Assembly: GCA_029265155.1 (NCBI GenBank)
Contig: JAJUJV010000004.1
Location: forward strand, 1 to 43,365
Length of the DNA: 43,365 nt
Reading direction: 5' to 3'
Origin: Altererythrobacter sp.
GTDB taxonomy: Bacteria; Pseudomonadota; Alphaproteobacteria; Sphingomonadales; Sphingomonadaceae
Positions 28,010-37,008 of this stretch are shown here, in pieces. Under the pieces are notes generated by a model. That model was given only the letters and a program-made list of their open reading frames with translations, was not told the origin of the DNA and searched no databases. The translations under genes were made by a program, and so were the position numbers. Each line of letters begins with the position of its first letter. The stretch's first letter is position 1.

Positions 28010-28373
28010 CTCCCTTCCCCCTCGATGGGGGGAAGCGAAGCTGGCCGAAGGCAACGATAGCGCAGCTTGCTCGCGCAGCGAGTTAGCGAAGCTTGGATGA
28101 GGGTGAGCGCGCCGCGAGCGCCATGCCATCGGAGAGACCGCCGCCATCCACGGCGAAGAGGGCCCACGCAAAAACAACTTTCCTACAGCGCGCCGTTTGT
28201 GGCTTATCCTATTCGATGAAGCGAATCGTCCAATCTCCTAGTCCTGCGTCGCGGGCGCGTCCGACCACCCGGCCGGCTCTTGTGCATTCGCGCGCCTCAC
28301 CTGCCTCCAAGAGGATTCTCCGGCAGGAACACGCGGGAGGGCGTAATCTTAGTAATCTTCCAGCGGCTGCCCG
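28010..28373. other. Intergenic region between valS and queE
   Basis: This 364-base gap starts with the valS hairpin and continues with a repeat-like block (about 28030-28130) containing nested GCGAAGCT copies and a CTCGC-GCA-GCGAG hairpin. The sequence then becomes less structured. An AT-richer stretch near 28160-28220 is the likeliest place for a queE promoter. A 96-residue open frame across it has no coding character. No preQ1-riboswitch pattern was seen before queE. Confidence 0.45.
28014..28035 (+). terminator. GC-rich hairpin just after valS
   Basis: CTTCCCCC and GGGGGAAG are perfect 8-base arms with a 6-base loop, starting 5 bases after the valS stop. There is no T run, so this is either a rho-dependent or 3'-protecting hairpin, or part of an extragenic repeat. 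Confidence 0.45.
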
Positions 28374-29108
28374 ATGCCCCTAGTCCTCGCCACGACCACC
28401 CCCGGTGAGCCGGAGCTTTTCGCCTCGCTCCAGGGCGAAGGCCCCTCGGCCGGCAAGCCCTGCGCGTTCGTGCGACTGTCGCGCTGCAACCTCGCCTGTC
28501 AGTGGTGCGACACCGCCTACACTTGGCGCTTCACGGGCGACAATCGTCCGCACCGCTCCGGCCTCGACTACGAACGCCGCGCCAACCAGGTCACGCTGTC
28601 CGAGGAGGACACCGCCGCTCGCATCGCCGCGCTCGGCAAGCCGCGCCTGGTCGTGACCGGCGGCGAGCCGCTGCTCCAGGGTGCGGCGCTGGCCCGTATG
28701 CTGGCCATGCTTCCGGGCGTTCGGGTTGAGGTGGAAACCAACGGCACTGTCGCGCCGCATCCGGCGCTCGATCCCCTTATCGCCCAGTATAACGTCAGCC
28801 CCAAGCTCGCTCACTCCGGCAATCCGGCCGATCTCGCGCTGGTGCCCGAGCGGCTCGCGCATTGGGCGGCCGAGCCGCGCGCGTTCTTCAAGTTCGTGGT
28901 CGCCGAGCCGGCCGACGTTGGGGAAGTCCTCGAGCTCGCCCGCCGCTATGAAATCCCGCGCGAGCGCATCTACCTGATGGCCGAAGGTACCGATCCGGCA
29001 ACTCTGGCTGAGCGCGAACGCTGGCTTGCACAGCTTTGTTTGGCCGAGAATTTGACTTTGTCCAAACGCCTCCACATCGAGCTGTACGGCGACACCCGGG
29101 GGACATGA
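28374..29108 (+). CDS. queE: 7-carboxy-7-deazaguanine synthase
   Basis: QueE is a radical-SAM enzyme that turns 6-carboxytetrahydropterin into 7-carboxy-7-deazaguanine on the route to queuosine. The 244-residue protein carries the iron-sulfur motif RCNLACQWCDT (C38, C42, C45; C-x3-C-x2-C). The entry FASLQGEGPSAG binds substrate, and VVTGGEPLLQ is the SAM-binding glycine motif. The start ATG 28374 gives the typical N-terminus. Other queuosine genes are not in the window. It is 7 bases from the MATE exporter gene and likely cotranscribed with it, without an obvious functional link. Confidence 0.94.
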   Translation: MPLVLATTTPGEPELFASLQGEGPSAGKPCAFVRLSRCNLACQWCDTAYTWRFTGDNRPHRSGLDYERRANQVTLSEEDTAARIAALGKPRLVVTGGEPLLQGAALARMLAMLPGVRVEVETNGTVAPHPALDPLIAQYNVSPKLAHSGNPADLALVPERLAHWAAEPRAFFKFVVAEPADVGEVLELARRYEIPRERIYLMAEGTDPATLAERERWLAQLCLAENLTLSKRLHIELYGDTRGT

Positions 29109-29115
29109 CGTCAGC

Positions 29116-30567
29116 ATGAGCAAGGCGCCGGCCGATCCGTTCAAGGGCGACCTGACGCAGGGTCCGATCATGCGTACCTTGCTGATGTTCAGCGTGCCGA
29201 CGCTGGCCTCGAACATGCTGCAGTCGCTGAACGGCACGATCAACTCGATCTGGGTCGGCCGCCTGATCGGCGAGGAAGCCCTGGCGGCGACCGCCAACGC
29301 CAACATCATCATGTTCCTCGTCTCTTCGGCCGCCTTCGGCTTCGGCATGGCCGGCACGGTGAAGATCGGACAGCGCTTCGGCGCCCGCAATCTCGATGGC
29401 GCGCGGCGGACCTTCGGCACCGCCATCGGCTTCTCCTTCATGCTCACCCTTACGGTGGCGGCGATCGGCTGGCTCGGCGCGCCGACCTTGCTCGATTGGC
29501 TCGCCACTCCCGGCGAAGCGCGGGCCATGGCGCTCGATTACCTGCGGATGATCTTTGTCTCGATGCCGATCGTCATGGTCTCGATCATCCTGACGATGGG
29601 GCTGCGCGGTGCCGGGGACGCGCGCACACCGCTGATATTCATGGGCCTGACCGTCGCCCTCGACATCGTGCTCAATCCGCTGCTGATCGCCGGCTACGGC
29701 CCGTTCCCCGAGCTTGGCATCGTTGGCTCCGCGCTCGGCATGGTGATTGCCGCGATCGTCTCGTTCATCGCCATGCTGGTCTACGTCTACGCCAAAGACC
29801 TGCCGCTGCGGCTGCGCGGCGCCGAGCTGCGTTACCTGAAACCCGACGCCGAGGAGCTGAAGTTCATCGTCACCAAGGGTGTGCCGATGGGCGCGCAGAT
29901 GCTGGTGATGAGCGCCGCGGGCATCATCGTCGTCGGCCTGGTCAACCGTGAAGGAATGATGACTACCGCGGCTTATGGCGCGGCCATGCAGCTGTTTACG
30001 TACATCCAGATGCCGGCGATGGCGATCGGCGGCGCGGTGAGCGCGATCGCCGCGCAATATATCGGCGCCCGCAAGTGGGACGCGCTCGACCAGGTCACCC
30101 GTGCCGGTGTGTGGGTCAACTTCGCGCTGACCGGCGCGCTGACGGTGCTGCTGCTGCTGTTCGACCGGCCGGCTCTCGAACTGTTCCTGGGGCCGGACAG
30201 CCCCGCGGTGGACATCGCCCGGCACATCCAGTTCCTCGCCAGCTGGAACTTCATCCTGTTCGGCGTGACCATGGTCATGACGGCCACCATGCGCGCGGGC
30301 GGCGCGGTCTGGGTGCCGCTCGCCATCCTCGCCATCGCGCTCTATCCGGTGCGGCTCGGCTTCTACTACCTGACTTATGACTGGCTCGGGGCTGACGCGA
30401 TCTGGCTGTCGTTCCCGGTGGCCGCCTTCGCAGCGCTGATCATGGCCTGGTGGGCTTACCGTTTCACCGGTTGGCGGCGGCAAGCGCAGGCCGAAAGCGA
30501 AGAAGAAGCGCGCGAGCAGGCGCAAACCGACGGCCAGCCCGCGGGCCGGTTGATGCCCGACGTTTAA
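29116..30567 (+). CDS. MATE-family multidrug/metabolite exporter
   Basis: A 483-residue multidrug and toxin extrusion protein with twelve predicted membrane helices in two six-helix halves. The N-terminal half has the typical start (GPIMRTLLMFSVPTLASNMLQSLNGTINSIWVG). The second half repeats the pattern from about residue 250 (GVPMGAQMLVMSAAG). MATE proteins use proton or sodium gradients to export cationic drugs or metabolites. The substrate is unknown here. The last 25 residues are Glu/Gln-rich and cytoplasmic. Its stop codon overlaps the stop of the antiporter gene on the other strand. Confidence 0.92.
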   Translation: MSKAPADPFKGDLTQGPIMRTLLMFSVPTLASNMLQSLNGTINSIWVGRLIGEEALAATANANIIMFLVSSAAFGFGMAGTVKIGQRFGARNLDGARRTFGTAIGFSFMLTLTVAAIGWLGAPTLLDWLATPGEARAMALDYLRMIFVSMPIVMVSIILTMGLRGAGDARTPLIFMGLTVALDIVLNPLLIAGYGPFPELGIVGSALGMVIAAIVSFIAMLVYVYAKDLPLRLRGAELRYLKPDAEELKFIVTKGVPMGAQMLVMSAAGIIVVGLVNREGMMTTAAYGAAMQLFTYIQMPAMAIGGAVSAIAAQYIGARKWDALDQVTRAGVWVNFALTGALTVLLLLFDRPALELFLGPDSPAVDIARHIQFLASWNFILFGVTMVMTATMRAGGAVWVPLAILAIALYPVRLGFYYLTYDWLGADAIWLSFPVAAFAALIMAWWAYRFTGWRRQAQAESEEEAREQAQTDGQPAGRLMPDV

Positions 30568-32228
30568 CGCGGCCGCGGGCTGGGTCGGGTCGCGCCGAGC
30601 AGCTCGATCAGGCGATTGGCGATTTCGCGCTCGCCGACCACGACGTGCTCGACGCCGAATTTGGCGAGGTTGGCGACTTCCTCTTCCGAGTGGGCCCGGG
30701 CGATGATGGTGACCTGCGGGTTCATCGCCTTGGCTCGGTCGGCGATCGCTCCGCTCTCGAACCCTTCGGGAACGGCAATGATCATCCGGCTAGCCTGCGC
30801 GATTCCCGCCTCTTCGAGAACGAGCGGGTCCGCAGCGTTGCCGACCACGACGGTGAACCCGTCTTCCATCGCCAATCGGGCGACGTCGCCCTGATCCTCG
30901 ACGATGACAAGCGCATTGCCCTTCGCTTTGCCACCCACTGCCAACAGCCGCCCGACCCGCCCATAACCGATCAAGATCGCATGCTCGCGCCGCTCTCGCT
31001 CCCGTGCCTGCTCCGCTTCCTTAGCCTCGTCCGCAGCGGCCTTCTTCGCCACTTCGACCCTGCCCGCAACGGCCGCGAAGACGAACGGATTGGCGAAGAT
31101 CGACAGAATCGCTCCCGCCAGAATCAGGTCGCGTCCCTCCGGCGGCAGGATGCCGAGATTGGTGCCAAGCCCCGCCAGGATGAACGAGAACTCGCCGATC
31201 TGCGCCAGGCTGGCCGAAATCGTCAGCGCCGTGCGGTTCTGGTACCCGAACGCGCGAACGATGCCGTAAGCCGCCGCCGACTTGCCGAGCACGATGATCA
31301 GCAACGTACCAAGCAGTGGCCAGGGTTGCTCGACCACCACCCGCGGGTCGAACAGCATGCCGACCGAGACGAAGAACAGCACGGCGAACGCATCGCGCAG
31401 CGGCAGCGTCTCTTCGGCGGCGCGGCGGCTCAACTGCGTCTCGCCGAGGATCATGCCGGCAAAGAACGCGCCGAGCGCGAAGGACACGTCGAAGAAGTAA
31501 GCCGCGCCGAACGCCACGCCTAGGGCGATCGACAGCACCGCCAACCGAAACAGCTCACGCGATCCGGTATGCGCCACCCAATGCAAGGCGCGCGGGATTG
31601 CCCGGCGTCCGACAATCAGCATGAACGCGACGAATCCCACGATCTTGAACACGGTCAGCCCGAACGTGGCGGCAATGTTGCCTCCGCCGACGCTCTCTCC
31701 CGCGAGCAGCTGCGCCACCGGCGGGAGCAGGACCAGCGTGACCACCATCACCAGATCTTCGACAATCAGCCATCCGACGGCGATACGGCCGCGCTCCGTA
31801 TGGATCAGGTCCCGAACCTGCATTGCCCGTATCAGTACCACGGTGCTTGCCACCGAAAGCGCCAGGCCGAAGATCAGGCCCGCTGCGGCCGACCACCCCA
31901 TCGCCAGCGCTAGCAACAGGCCGAGCACGGTCGCCACCGAAATCTGCACCAGCGCGCCCGGCACCGCTATGCTCTTCACCGATAGCAGGTCGCGCAGCGA
32001 GAAATGCAGCCCAACCCCGAACATCAGCAGGATCACGCCGAGTTCGGCGAGTTCATTGGCCAGCGCGGTGTCGGCAACGAACCCGGGCGTGAACGGCCCG
32101 ACCAGGACCCCCGCCAACAAGTATCCGGCGACCGGTGAAATACGGAGGCGGTGGGCAATCGTGCCCATGAAGAAGGCCGCAACCAAGCCGATCACAATCG
32201 TGGCGATCAGCGGGGTGTGGTGCGGCAT
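30564..32228 (-). CDS. YbaL/KefB-type cation:proton antiporter with RCK domain
   Basis: A 554-residue CPA2-family transporter. About 12 membrane helices (1-385) contain the antiporter core, including GVILLMFGVGLHFSLRDLL and LSVASTVVLIRAM. A charged linker rich in Ala/Glu/Arg (about 395-420) leads to an RCK/TrkA-N domain whose nucleotide-binding loop is GYGRVGRLLA. RCK domains gate such transporters in response to NAD(H) or related ligands. The best family match is YbaL, a probable potassium or sodium/proton antiporter. GGGAG precedes the ATG. The gene converges with the MATE gene and their stops share the bases TTAA. Confidence 0.9.
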   Translation of the reverse strand: MPHHTPLIATIVIGLVAAFFMGTIAHRLRISPVAGYLLAGVLVGPFTPGFVADTALANELAELGVILLMFGVGLHFSLRDLLSVKSIAVPGALVQISVATVLGLLLALAMGWSAAAGLIFGLALSVASTVVLIRAMQVRDLIHTERGRIAVGWLIVEDLVMVVTLVLLPPVAQLLAGESVGGGNIAATFGLTVFKIVGFVAFMLIVGRRAIPRALHWVAHTGSRELFRLAVLSIALGVAFGAAYFFDVSFALGAFFAGMILGETQLSRRAAEETLPLRDAFAVLFFVSVGMLFDPRVVVEQPWPLLGTLLIIVLGKSAAAYGIVRAFGYQNRTALTISASLAQIGEFSFILAGLGTNLGILPPEGRDLILAGAILSIFANPFVFAAVAGRVEVAKKAAADEAKEAEQARERERREHAILIGYGRVGRLLAVGGKAKGNALVIVEDQGDVARLAMEDGFTVVVGNAADPLVLEEAGIAQASRMIIAVPEGFESGAIADRAKAMNPQVTIIARAHSEEEVANLAKFGVEHVVVGEREIANRLIELLGATRPSPRPR

Positions 32229-32392
32229 CCAGGTCTCCCGGCGGTGCGGAACTCCGCAAGCGAGGGCGAGGATGCGCTATTCTGCGGGAAATCGGCAAGC
32301 CAAGAACGACGCGCTTTTGCGGGGGCATCAGAAAGCCACGGCCGCGATGCACACGCGCAACGCTTCGCGTCGTCGCGGGAGTGACCGCCGCC
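32229..32392. other. Gap between the HerA-like gene and the antiporter gene
   Basis: A 164-base gap between two genes on the minus strand. No terminator with a T run follows the HerA-like gene. Nothing resembling a consensus promoter was identified with confidence. A GCGGA-GTTCCGC-type small palindrome lies near the antiporter start. Confidence 0.35.
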
Positions 32393-34090
32393 TTACTTGG
32401 CTTGGGCGCGCCAGCGCTGGACGGTGCGCATCACACGCTCGTGCTCGCCGCCGCTCTCGCGCCAAAGCTCGGTGAAGCTCGGGTCTTCCGACGCCGGCCG
32501 CTTCGCTTCATCGAGATTGTCGAACGAAACGCGGATCGGGATGGCCACGCCTTCGCCACAGATGATGCACTCGCGATTACGCAGTGCCGGAATGGAGTCG
32601 AGGAATCCGCGCGCGCCTTCCGGCATCGCCGCTTTTACGAAAGCCTGGTCGCGATCGTTGTTGAGGCGCATCGCGATGATCGTTCCGCACTGCGACAGCA
32701 CACCTTCCGCGAGGTCCGACGGGCGCTGAGTAATCAGGCCCAGGCTGATCCCGTACTTGCGGCCTTCCTTGGCGATACGGCTCAGAATACGGCCAACCGA
32801 GGACCCGTCGGCGTTCTTCTCGTTGGGCACGTAGCGGTGGGCTTCCTCGCACACCAGCAGCACCGGGCGGGTCTTCTCCTCGCGAGCCCAGATGGCAAAG
32901 TCGAACACCATCCGGCTGAGCACCGCGACGACGGTCGACGTGATCTCCGACGGCACGCCGGAGACGTCGATGATCGAGATCGGCTTGCCGCTTCCCGGCA
33001 TGCGGAAGATCTTGCCGATGAAGTCGGCCATCGTATCGCCGACCAGCATCCCCGAGAACATGAACTGGTAGCGCGGATCACTCTTGATCTCGTCAATCTT
33101 GGTCTTGAGCCGCATGTAAGGCGCGCTGGATGTCGCCTTGTCGAGCTTGCCCGCCTCGTCCTGGATGATGTTGGTAAGATCGCTGAGCAGATAGGGCACC
33201 GGCGAATCCACGGTGATCTTGCCGAGGGTCTCGGCCAGCCGGTTCTTCTTGCGTGCCGCGAGAAGGCACTTGGCGAGGATGTCGGCGTCTTCCTGATGGT
33301 CGTTACCGGTGGAGGTCAGGAACACCTCGCAGTGCTCCTCGAAGTTCATCAGCCAGTACGGCATCTGCAGATTGCCGACGTCGAAGATGACGCCGGTGTC
33401 GCGGAACGCTGCCGAATACTCCCCGTGCGGGTCGATCATCACGACGTGACCTTGCGGCGCGCTTTCGCAGATGCGGTGCAGGATCAACGCCGCGCTGGTC
33501 GATTTCCCGGTACCGGTCGAGCCGAGCAGCGCAAAGTGCTTGCCAAGCATTGAGTCGACGTAAAGCCCGGCGCGGATGTCCCGGGTCGGATAAACGGTGC
33601 CGATCTGGATCGCGCTGCGCCCGTCTGAGGCATAGATCTGACGCAGGTCTTCCGTGGTGGCGGGGTAGATCAAAGCACCGGGAAGAGGATAGCGGGTGAC
33701 GCCGCGGCGGAAGCCGTGGATCTTGCCGGTCAGCTTCTCCTCCATGCCCTCGCCCATGAAGTCGACGTTGGCCAGGATGCTCCCTTCGCTGCGGCGATCC
33801 TGCTTCTGGTTACGCACGCTGGCAAGCAGCCAACCTTCTTGCGTCTTGACCTTTACCTGGCTGCCGACCTGGCCGGCGAGAGCGATCGACGGGTCTTCAT
33901 CGGCCATGCATTCGCCGAGACGCTGCAGGTCGAGCGCGATCTGCGAGCCGGAGCCGGCAATTTCCAGCATTACGCCGATCGGCTGATGAGCGTTGTCCGA
34001 GCCGGCGCGGGAGACGGCAGGCGCGGTGATCGGCGTCGCGCCGGGTTCTTCAGCCGGATTGAAGGTGAAGTGCCGGGGCATCTCGCTCAT
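32393..34090 (-). CDS. HerA-like DUF87 ATPase/helicase
   Basis: A 565-residue hexameric-type ATPase of the HerA/FtsK superfamily. The N-terminal 130 residues are a beta-barrel domain. The ATPase begins with Walker A GSTGTGKST (K196) and continues through DPHGEYSAAF, VCEEAHRYVPNE (Walker B-like) and GLITQRPSDLAEGVLSQCG (sensor with the conserved Gln-Arg-Pro-Ser). HerA normally partners the NurA nuclease in DNA-end resection in archaea and some bacteria. No NurA gene is present in the window. ATG 34090 is preferred over ATG 34114 because GAGGAG lies about 13 bases upstream of it. The precise role is unknown. Confidence 0.85.
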   Translation of the reverse strand: MSEMPRHFTFNPAEEPGATPITAPAVSRAGSDNAHQPIGVMLEIAGSGSQIALDLQRLGECMADEDPSIALAGQVGSQVKVKTQEGWLLASVRNQKQDRRSEGSILANVDFMGEGMEEKLTGKIHGFRRGVTRYPLPGALIYPATTEDLRQIYASDGRSAIQIGTVYPTRDIRAGLYVDSMLGKHFALLGSTGTGKSTSAALILHRICESAPQGHVVMIDPHGEYSAAFRDTGVIFDVGNLQMPYWLMNFEEHCEVFLTSTGNDHQEDADILAKCLLAARKKNRLAETLGKITVDSPVPYLLSDLTNIIQDEAGKLDKATSSAPYMRLKTKIDEIKSDPRYQFMFSGMLVGDTMADFIGKIFRMPGSGKPISIIDVSGVPSEITSTVVAVLSRMVFDFAIWAREEKTRPVLLVCEEAHRYVPNEKNADGSSVGRILSRIAKEGRKYGISLGLITQRPSDLAEGVLSQCGTIIAMRLNNDRDQAFVKAAMPEGARGFLDSIPALRNRECIICGEGVAIPIRVSFDNLDEAKRPASEDPSFTELWRESGGEHERVMRTVQRWRAQAK

Positions 34091-34172
34091 GTGGATCGCT
34101 CGCTCCTCGTCCATCGCGCATCGCGTACCGGAGCCAAGGTTAAGATCGCGTCAAAGCGCCGTGCGCGTTTGA

Positions 34173-34928
34173 TCAGACCAGCGCGAATACCCGTCCGGCG
34201 ACCCACCCCATGAAGAGCGACAGCAACACCGCGAACAGACCGTAGAGGAACGCCGAGTCCTCTGCCTGCTCGGCGACGAAGCGTTCGAAACCCTGCTTTT
34301 GCACCTGCACTTCGGCAATCGCCGAGGCGATCACCCGGCCATCGGTGATCGCGAACGTCTCCGCAGTATAGCGGCCAGTGGTCACATTCGAGGGAACCTC
34401 GATCCGTGCCTGGTAGAGCACGCCGTCGCTGATCGTTACCCCGTCGCTGTCTTCCTGGTAGAGCCCTTGGCGGACGCGCAGATCGACGAGACCGAGGGTA
34501 AAGCGCGCCTGTTCCTCCGGGTCGATCGCCCCGCTCGGCGAGAGCTGAAGGAACCCGAGACCGAGTTCGTAGATCGCCGCCGTTCGCTCATCGACGATCT
34601 GATCGATCGGCCGTGAGCTGGCGACGGCGAAGAACGACGGCGCGGAACGAAACGCGGTGCTCTCGGCATTGACCCAAATGCCGAACTTCTTCGCCTTCTC
34701 GCGCACCAGGATCGGCTCGGTTGGCCCCTTTAGGACGACCACGATGTCATAGGGCTGCTGGGCGCGGCGGCCTTGCGGATCGAGGATCGCGCCGAACAGC
34801 AGCAGCTCGGTGCCGGTGAAACCCTGGCGCACGCGGATCTCGTGCTGCGACACTTCGGGCACCAGAATCGGATCGCGTTGTCCGCTGAGCGCGAAGAGCG
34901 CGAGCAGGGCCAACAGCACCCGCGTCAT
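34173..34928 (-). CDS. TIGR02186-family membrane-anchored protein
   Basis: A 251-residue protein matching my memory of the TIGR02186 family, which travels with TauE/SafE permeases in alphaproteobacteria. It has a signal peptide (first 17 residues), an exported domain of about 200 residues with beta-rich segments (VVVLKGPTEPILVREKAKKFGIWVN, ITDGRVIASAIAEVQVQ), and a C-terminal transmembrane helix (about 227-248). The topology implies a periplasmic domain anchored beside the permease. The start overlaps the TauE/SafE stop by 4 bases. The function is not established. A role in coupling or gating sulfur-compound export is inference. Confidence 0.8.
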   Translation of the reverse strand: MTRVLLALLALFALSGQRDPILVPEVSQHEIRVRQGFTGTELLLFGAILDPQGRRAQQPYDIVVVLKGPTEPILVREKAKKFGIWVNAESTAFRSAPSFFAVASSRPIDQIVDERTAAIYELGLGFLQLSPSGAIDPEEQARFTLGLVDLRVRQGLYQEDSDGVTISDGVLYQARIEVPSNVTTGRYTAETFAITDGRVIASAIAEVQVQKQGFERFVAEQAEDSAFLYGLFAVLLSLFMGWVAGRVFALV

Positions 34929-35839
34929 AGCGGCAGCACCGAATAAACTTCGTCCGGCCGCACGCCGAGGCCGAAGGCCATGCGCAGCGCCACCCCCAAC
35001 ACCATCGCCGCGAGTAGCAGTCGGAGCAGTTCGGGCTTGGCGAGCTGGGCCATGCGCGTGCCGAGTTGCGCCCCGGTGACAGACCCGAACAGCAGCAAAC
35101 CTGCGAGCACGATGTCGACGGCCTGTGTGGTCAGGGCGTGCATCATCGTTGCAGCGATGGTCACGAACAGGATCTGGAACAGCGAAGTGCCGACCACCAC
35201 GCTGGCACTCATGCCGAGGATATAGAGCATCGCTGGCACCAGCAGAAACCCGCCGCCCACGCCCATCAGCATGGTCAGAATGCCGATCACCACCCCCATC
35301 AGCAGCGGCGCCAAGGGCGAAATATACAGCCCCGAGCGGTAGAACCGCCAGCGCATCGGCAGGCTGGCGACGAGCGGATGGTGCCTGCGCTTCGCCGGTC
35401 GAGGCCGGTCGCCGCCACGGTTCTGGCGAAGAGTCTGCAGGCTTTCGCGCCCCATCAAGGCGCCGATTGTTCCGAGCAGCACAACATAGAGGATGTTGAT
35501 GACCGTATCGATCTGGCCGAGCGATTCGAGCAGCCGGAACAGCAAGGCCCCGATTGCCGCGCCGATCACGCCCCCGGCGACGCCGACCGCGCCGATCTGG
35601 TAGTCCACCCCTCCACGCCGAGTGTGCGCAAATACGCCGGAAACGCTGGCGCCCGTCACCTGGGTCGCGCTCGACGCCGCCGCCACAGTCGGAGGGATGC
35701 CGTAGAAGATAAGCAGCGGCGTGGTCAGGAAGCCGCCGCCGACGCCGAATATCCCCGACAGGATGCCGGTGGCGGCCCCCAGCAGGACGATCACCAGCCC
35801 GTTTACCGCAAGGTTCGCGATGGGAAGGTAGACGTCCAT
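34925..35839 (-). CDS. TauE/SafE-family anion permease
   Basis: A 304-residue inner-membrane permease of the TauE/SafE family, which exports sulfite or sulfoacetate-type organosulfur anions. Two related halves are visible, each beginning with a glycine-rich re-entrant motif: GILSGIFGVGGGFLTTPLL and GILTMLMGVGGGFLLVPAML. The halves are joined by a basic cytoplasmic loop (about 140-170, rich in Arg). ATG 35839 gives the typical N-terminus MDVYLPIANLAVN. The longer upstream frame is low-complexity and unlikely to be translated. It is coupled to the TIGR02186 gene by an ATGA overlap. Confidence 0.88.
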   Translation of the reverse strand: MDVYLPIANLAVNGLVIVLLGAATGILSGIFGVGGGFLTTPLLIFYGIPPTVAAASSATQVTGASVSGVFAHTRRGGVDYQIGAVGVAGGVIGAAIGALLFRLLESLGQIDTVINILYVVLLGTIGALMGRESLQTLRQNRGGDRPRPAKRRHHPLVASLPMRWRFYRSGLYISPLAPLLMGVVIGILTMLMGVGGGFLLVPAMLYILGMSASVVVGTSLFQILFVTIAATMMHALTTQAVDIVLAGLLLFGSVTGAQLGTRMAQLAKPELLRLLLAAMVLGVALRMAFGLGVRPDEVYSVLPL

Positions 35840-35883
35840 GCCTTGGCCTAACCCAAGGACCGCGCGGATTGAAGTTGCGCGGC

Positions 35884-37008
35884 TTAGAAACCCGCAGAAA
35901 GCGTGAGCGCAGGGCCGCTGGCGGGCGCGGCCTCGCCGGCTACGCGGAACCGGTAGTCTGCCGCCAGCCGCGCGCGCGCCTGGCCGAGCCGGAACGAGAC
36001 TGCCGCGCTCGGTCCGACATCGAGCCGCGAAGAGCCTTCCTGCGCCCCGCCCCAAACACCGGCCCCCGCGGTCACTTCGGCCCCGCCGCCACTGCGCATA
36101 AGGGCCCGTTCCAGGCGCGCCTGGCCATCAACGAATGCCGTCGCAAAGTCGCCGGCCACATACCCGGCTTGAGCATAGACCTCGAGCCGCGTTTCCGATG
36201 CTATGGCAATAGGCGGGACTTCGGTGACTGCATAAGCGGCCGGCCGAACATGAGCGCTGCCGCCGGATTCGCCCAGCCGCCCTTCCACCGCCAATCGTAG
36301 CGGCAGCGCCCGCACCGGCCGTACCGACAGGCCGACGGCAAGTTCTTGCTCCTGAGGGCCGGCCACCGCGGCGCTGCCGCGCAGGTATGCAGATGGCCGC
36401 AGGGGGCTCGCCGGTGCCAGACTGTAGCGTAGCACCCTGCCCGTCTGGCTACGACCATAGCTAGGCTGCCCCGTCATCACCGGTCCGCCCAAACCATCGC
36501 GCACCAGGAGCCAAGCGTCGGCGGACCACCGGCGCTCGTTTGGTGGAGAGGCCGTAGTCGGAACAGGCAGCGGAGCCGCCAGCACCGTAGAGCCCTCAGC
36601 CGCCTGGAACAGCGAGTCCTCGGCTAAGGAGCCGGCAAGACCCGTTGCCGGCAGCGTGGCGTGATCGCGTCCATCGGCATCGGTCGAGGGCAAGGTTAAG
36701 TGGGATGTCGAGATGCCCAGCAACAGCGGCAGTGGCTCTGTCGAGCCTTCCGACGGCAAGGTGAGCAACGAGAGGACGAGCCGCACGGCACCAGCCGGTG
36801 TCTCTCCACCGACGGCGGCCAAAGGCAACGTCCGGCGCACTGGCTCAACGGCCTGCAGTGAACCGCAGTCAATCGTCCGAGCGTTCAGCGGCGTCTCCGG
36901 ATAAGCAAACGGCGACTGCCACAGCGACACCCCAACGCTCACCCAGATCGCTAGGATTGCCGTCAGAACGACGACCAGGCGCCCGCGGAATCTTAGCCCC
37001 GCCGTCAT
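35884..37008 (-). CDS. Outer-membrane beta-barrel-like protein, NfrA C-terminal type
   Basis: A 374-residue protein with an N-terminal signal or anchor (about 9-30), a Pro/Thr/Leu-rich linker (about 35-155), and a C-terminal region of alternating strands (about 180-374) with many Arg, Gly and aromatic girdle positions. It ends in the terminal Phe of ALTLSAGF, the usual signal for outer-membrane barrel assembly. It resembles the C-terminal barrel of phage N4 adsorption protein A-like proteins, but lacks their tetratricopeptide repeats. Its start overlaps the NfrB-like glycosyltransferase stop by 4 bases, supporting a joint role in polysaccharide secretion. Function inferred. Confidence 0.7.
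   Translation of the reverse strand: MTAGLRFRGRLVVVLTAILAIWVSVGVSLWQSPFAYPETPLNARTIDCGSLQAVEPVRRTLPLAAVGGETPAGAVRLVLSLLTLPSEGSTEPLPLLLGISTSHLTLPSTDADGRDHATLPATGLAGSLAEDSLFQAAEGSTVLAAPLPVPTTASPPNERRWSADAWLLVRDGLGGPVMTGQPSYGRSQTGRVLRYSLAPASPLRPSAYLRGSAAVAGPQEQELAVGLSVRPVRALPLRLAVEGRLGESGGSAHVRPAAYAVTEVPPIAIASETRLEVYAQAGYVAGDFATAFVDGQARLERALMRSGGGAEVTAGAGVWGGAQEGSSRLDVGPSAAVSFRLGQARARLAADYRFRVAGEAAPASGPALTLSAGF

Noticed and set aside
25196..28177. A 993-residue minus-strand open frame
   Set aside because: It is entirely antisense to valS, which has clear motifs. Long antisense frames are common at this GC content.
28300..28373. preQ1 riboswitch before queE
   Set aside because: No compact C-rich hairpin with an A-rich tail was found.
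28888..30525. A 545-residue minus-strand open frame
   Set aside because: It is antisense to the MATE gene, with low-complexity His/Arg-rich sequence and no family.
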